A stretch of 7,272 bases of DNA from assembly GCA_027080755.1 (NCBI GenBank), contig JALWQC010000153.1:1-7272 (forward strand). The letters are read 5' to 3'. A program made the translations under genes and the position numbers. This document shows positions 6,716-7,272 of the stretch, one piece after another. The notes under the pieces are model-generated. The model did no database searches. It was not told the DNA's origin and saw nothing but the letters and a program-made list of their open reading frames with translations. The stretch is from Paracoccaceae bacterium. Its GTDB lineage: Bacteria > Pseudomonadota > Alphaproteobacteria > Rhodobacterales > Rhodobacteraceae. Every line of letters starts with the position of its first letter. Position 1 is the first letter of the stretch.

Positions 6716-6804
6716 ACAATCGGGCGGCGGGTGTATGCCGGCCGCCTGCCCTGCGGGGACGACCCTAGCGTGCCATCCTGCCAACCGTCTGCGAGGGGGG
6801 GGAA

Positions 6805-6880
6805 TGGTGGGTGATGAGAGGCTCGAACTCCCGACATCTTCCGTGTAAAGGAAGCGCTCTACCAACTGAGCTAATCACCC
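6805..6880 (-). tRNA. tRNA-Val (anticodon TAC)
   Basis: The 76-base gene includes an encoded CCA (6807-6805). The acceptor stem GGGTGAT/ATCACCC is fully paired, the D arm is GCTC/GAGC, and the anticodon stem CTTCC/GGAAG encloses TTTACAC with anticodon TAC. The T arm is GGGAG/CTCTC around TTCGAGC, with one G-U pair. The discriminator is A. It reads GUA and other valine codons. It lies convergent to zntA, 89 bases after the zntA stop. Confidence 0.97.
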
Positions 6881-6893
6881 GTTCCGTGGAAGG

Positions 6894-6922
6894 CTGATAA
6901 ACCGAATTTTCGGGGTGGGCAA
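6894..6922 (-). promoter_or_regulatory. Candidate promoter of tRNA-Val
   Basis: The minus strand shows TTGCCC (6922-6917), a 17-base spacer and TATCAG (6899-6894), each matching four of six consensus bases. Initiation near 6887 would lie only a few bases before the mature tRNA 5' end, which is short but possible. Read-through from mfd is an alternative source of transcript. Confidence 0.45.
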
Positions 6923-6983
6923 GGGGAATTTTCGACTTTTTCGCCCTTGGCCGCATTTTTTCCGCCGTCCGGTTTCGATCCCG

Positions 6984-7013
6984 GCCCCCGCACGACCCCG
7001 GGGGCTATTTTTT
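6984..7013 (+). terminator. Plus-strand terminator-like hairpin overlapping the mfd stop
   Basis: GCCCCCG (6984-6990) and CGGGGGC (6999-7005) form a perfect 7-base stem with an 8-base loop. On the plus strand they are followed at once by TATTTTTT (7006-7013), the form of a Rho-independent terminator. It could stop zntA transcripts that read through antisense to tRNA-Val before they enter mfd. On the minus strand the same hairpin follows the mfd stop codon but has no T-run, so it would be a poor mfd terminator. Confidence 0.5.
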
Positions 7014-7272
7014 CGCCAGCGCCGCCAAATCGCGGGCGATGGCAAAGGCGCCCCTGATCTTGTCGGCGTTGTTTTTCCAGTCGCGCCGGATGACGATTTT
7101 ATTGTCGCGCACCTTGGCCAAGCCTTTCTGGTCATTGATGAATTTCACCAGACCGGCGGGGTTGGCGAATTTGTCACGGTGGAACTGGATCGTCGCCCCC
7201 TTCGGCCCGCCGTCCAGTTTCGCGATGCCGGCGCGGCGACAGGCGGATTTGATGCGTACGATGTTCAGCAGG
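7005..7272 (-). CDS. mfd: Transcription-repair coupling factor Mfd, C-terminal end (5' part outside window)
   Basis: The last 88 codons are present, ending in TAG at 7007-7005; the rest lies beyond the right edge. Mfd displaces stalled RNA polymerase at DNA lesions using its RecG-like translocase and recruits UvrA. The visible part is from the C-terminal domain (TRCF/D7), which masks the UvrA-binding surface. The sequence includes IKSACRRAGIAKLDGGPKGA, then IQFHRDKFANP, then GLAKVRDNKIVIRRDW and DKIRGAFAIARDLAAL, closely matching my memory of alphaproteobacterial Mfd C-termini. The final codons AAA AAA TAG also supply the T-run of the plus-strand hairpin. Confidence 0.9.
   Translation of the reverse strand, partial: LLNIVRIKSACRRAGIAKLDGGPKGATIQFHRDKFANPAGLVKFINDQKGLAKVRDNKIVIRRDWKNNADKIRGAFAIARDLAALAKK

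Noticed and set aside
6722..6750. GGCGGC/GCCGCC stem just after zntA as a terminator
   Set aside because: The stem is interrupted by a mismatch and has no following T-run on the plus strand, so it is not convincing; the hairpin at 6984-7013 is better.
6083..6865. 260-residue minus-strand open frame
   Set aside because: It is antisense to the 3' half of zntA and begins inside tRNA-Val; the conserved ATPase motifs are on the plus strand.
6765..6956. Minus-strand small protein containing VISSVGRALPLHGRCREFEP
   Set aside because: This is a translation of tRNA-Val, not a real protein.
1..7272. CRISPR arrays, insertion sequences, phage genes, toxin-antitoxin or defence systems
   Set aside because: No repeat-spacer pattern, transposase, integrase or related protein motif was seen in any frame; apart from zntA the window is ordinary core genome.

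Overview
The window looks like a chromosomal core segment from an alphaproteobacterium, most likely Rhodobacterales/Rhodobacteraceae. This rests on family knowledge: the high GC content, the closely packed nuoABCDE order, the wording of the NuoB, NuoD and NuoE proteins, the exported YbjN-domain protein next to nuoA, and the Mfd C-terminus all resemble that group. No database search was possible.

Layout from left to right: (1) 1-3277, minus strand: the start of the complex I operon, read nuoA > nuoB > nuoC > nuoD > nuoE, with very short gaps or overlaps; nuoE runs off the left edge. (2) 3278-3647: a 370-base non-coding stretch with a nuo promoter candidate, a GTATAC palindrome, GC-rich hairpins and a strong terminator for the next gene. 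(3) 3648-4139, minus: a small secreted YbjN-domain protein with its own promoter. (4) 4274-4453, minus: two identical tandem tRNA-Asp(GTC) genes behind a good promoter. (5) 4563-6715, plus: a ZntA-type Zn/Cd/Pb exporting P1B-ATPase, preceded by a promoter with the 19-bp spacer and dyad typical of MerR-family metal regulators (ZntR/CadR/PbrR). (6) 6805-6880, minus: tRNA-Val(TAC). (7) 7005-7272, minus: the C-terminal end of the transcription-repair coupling factor Mfd.

How the parts work together: nuoA-E encode one membrane subunit (NuoA) and four peripheral subunits (NuoB, C, D, E) of NADH:quinone oxidoreductase. The tRNAs and mfd are housekeeping genes. zntA is the only plus-strand gene and sits between two minus-strand tRNA genes, so it looks like a self-contained metal-resistance unit placed in an otherwise co-oriented core region. 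Its presumed MerR-type regulator is not in the window.

I see no CRISPR array, transposase, phage gene, toxin-antitoxin pair or evidently new system. The most interesting signals are regulatory: the MerR-type zntA promoter lying back-to-back with the tRNA-Asp promoter, and a plus-strand terminator-like hairpin folded into the last codons of mfd.
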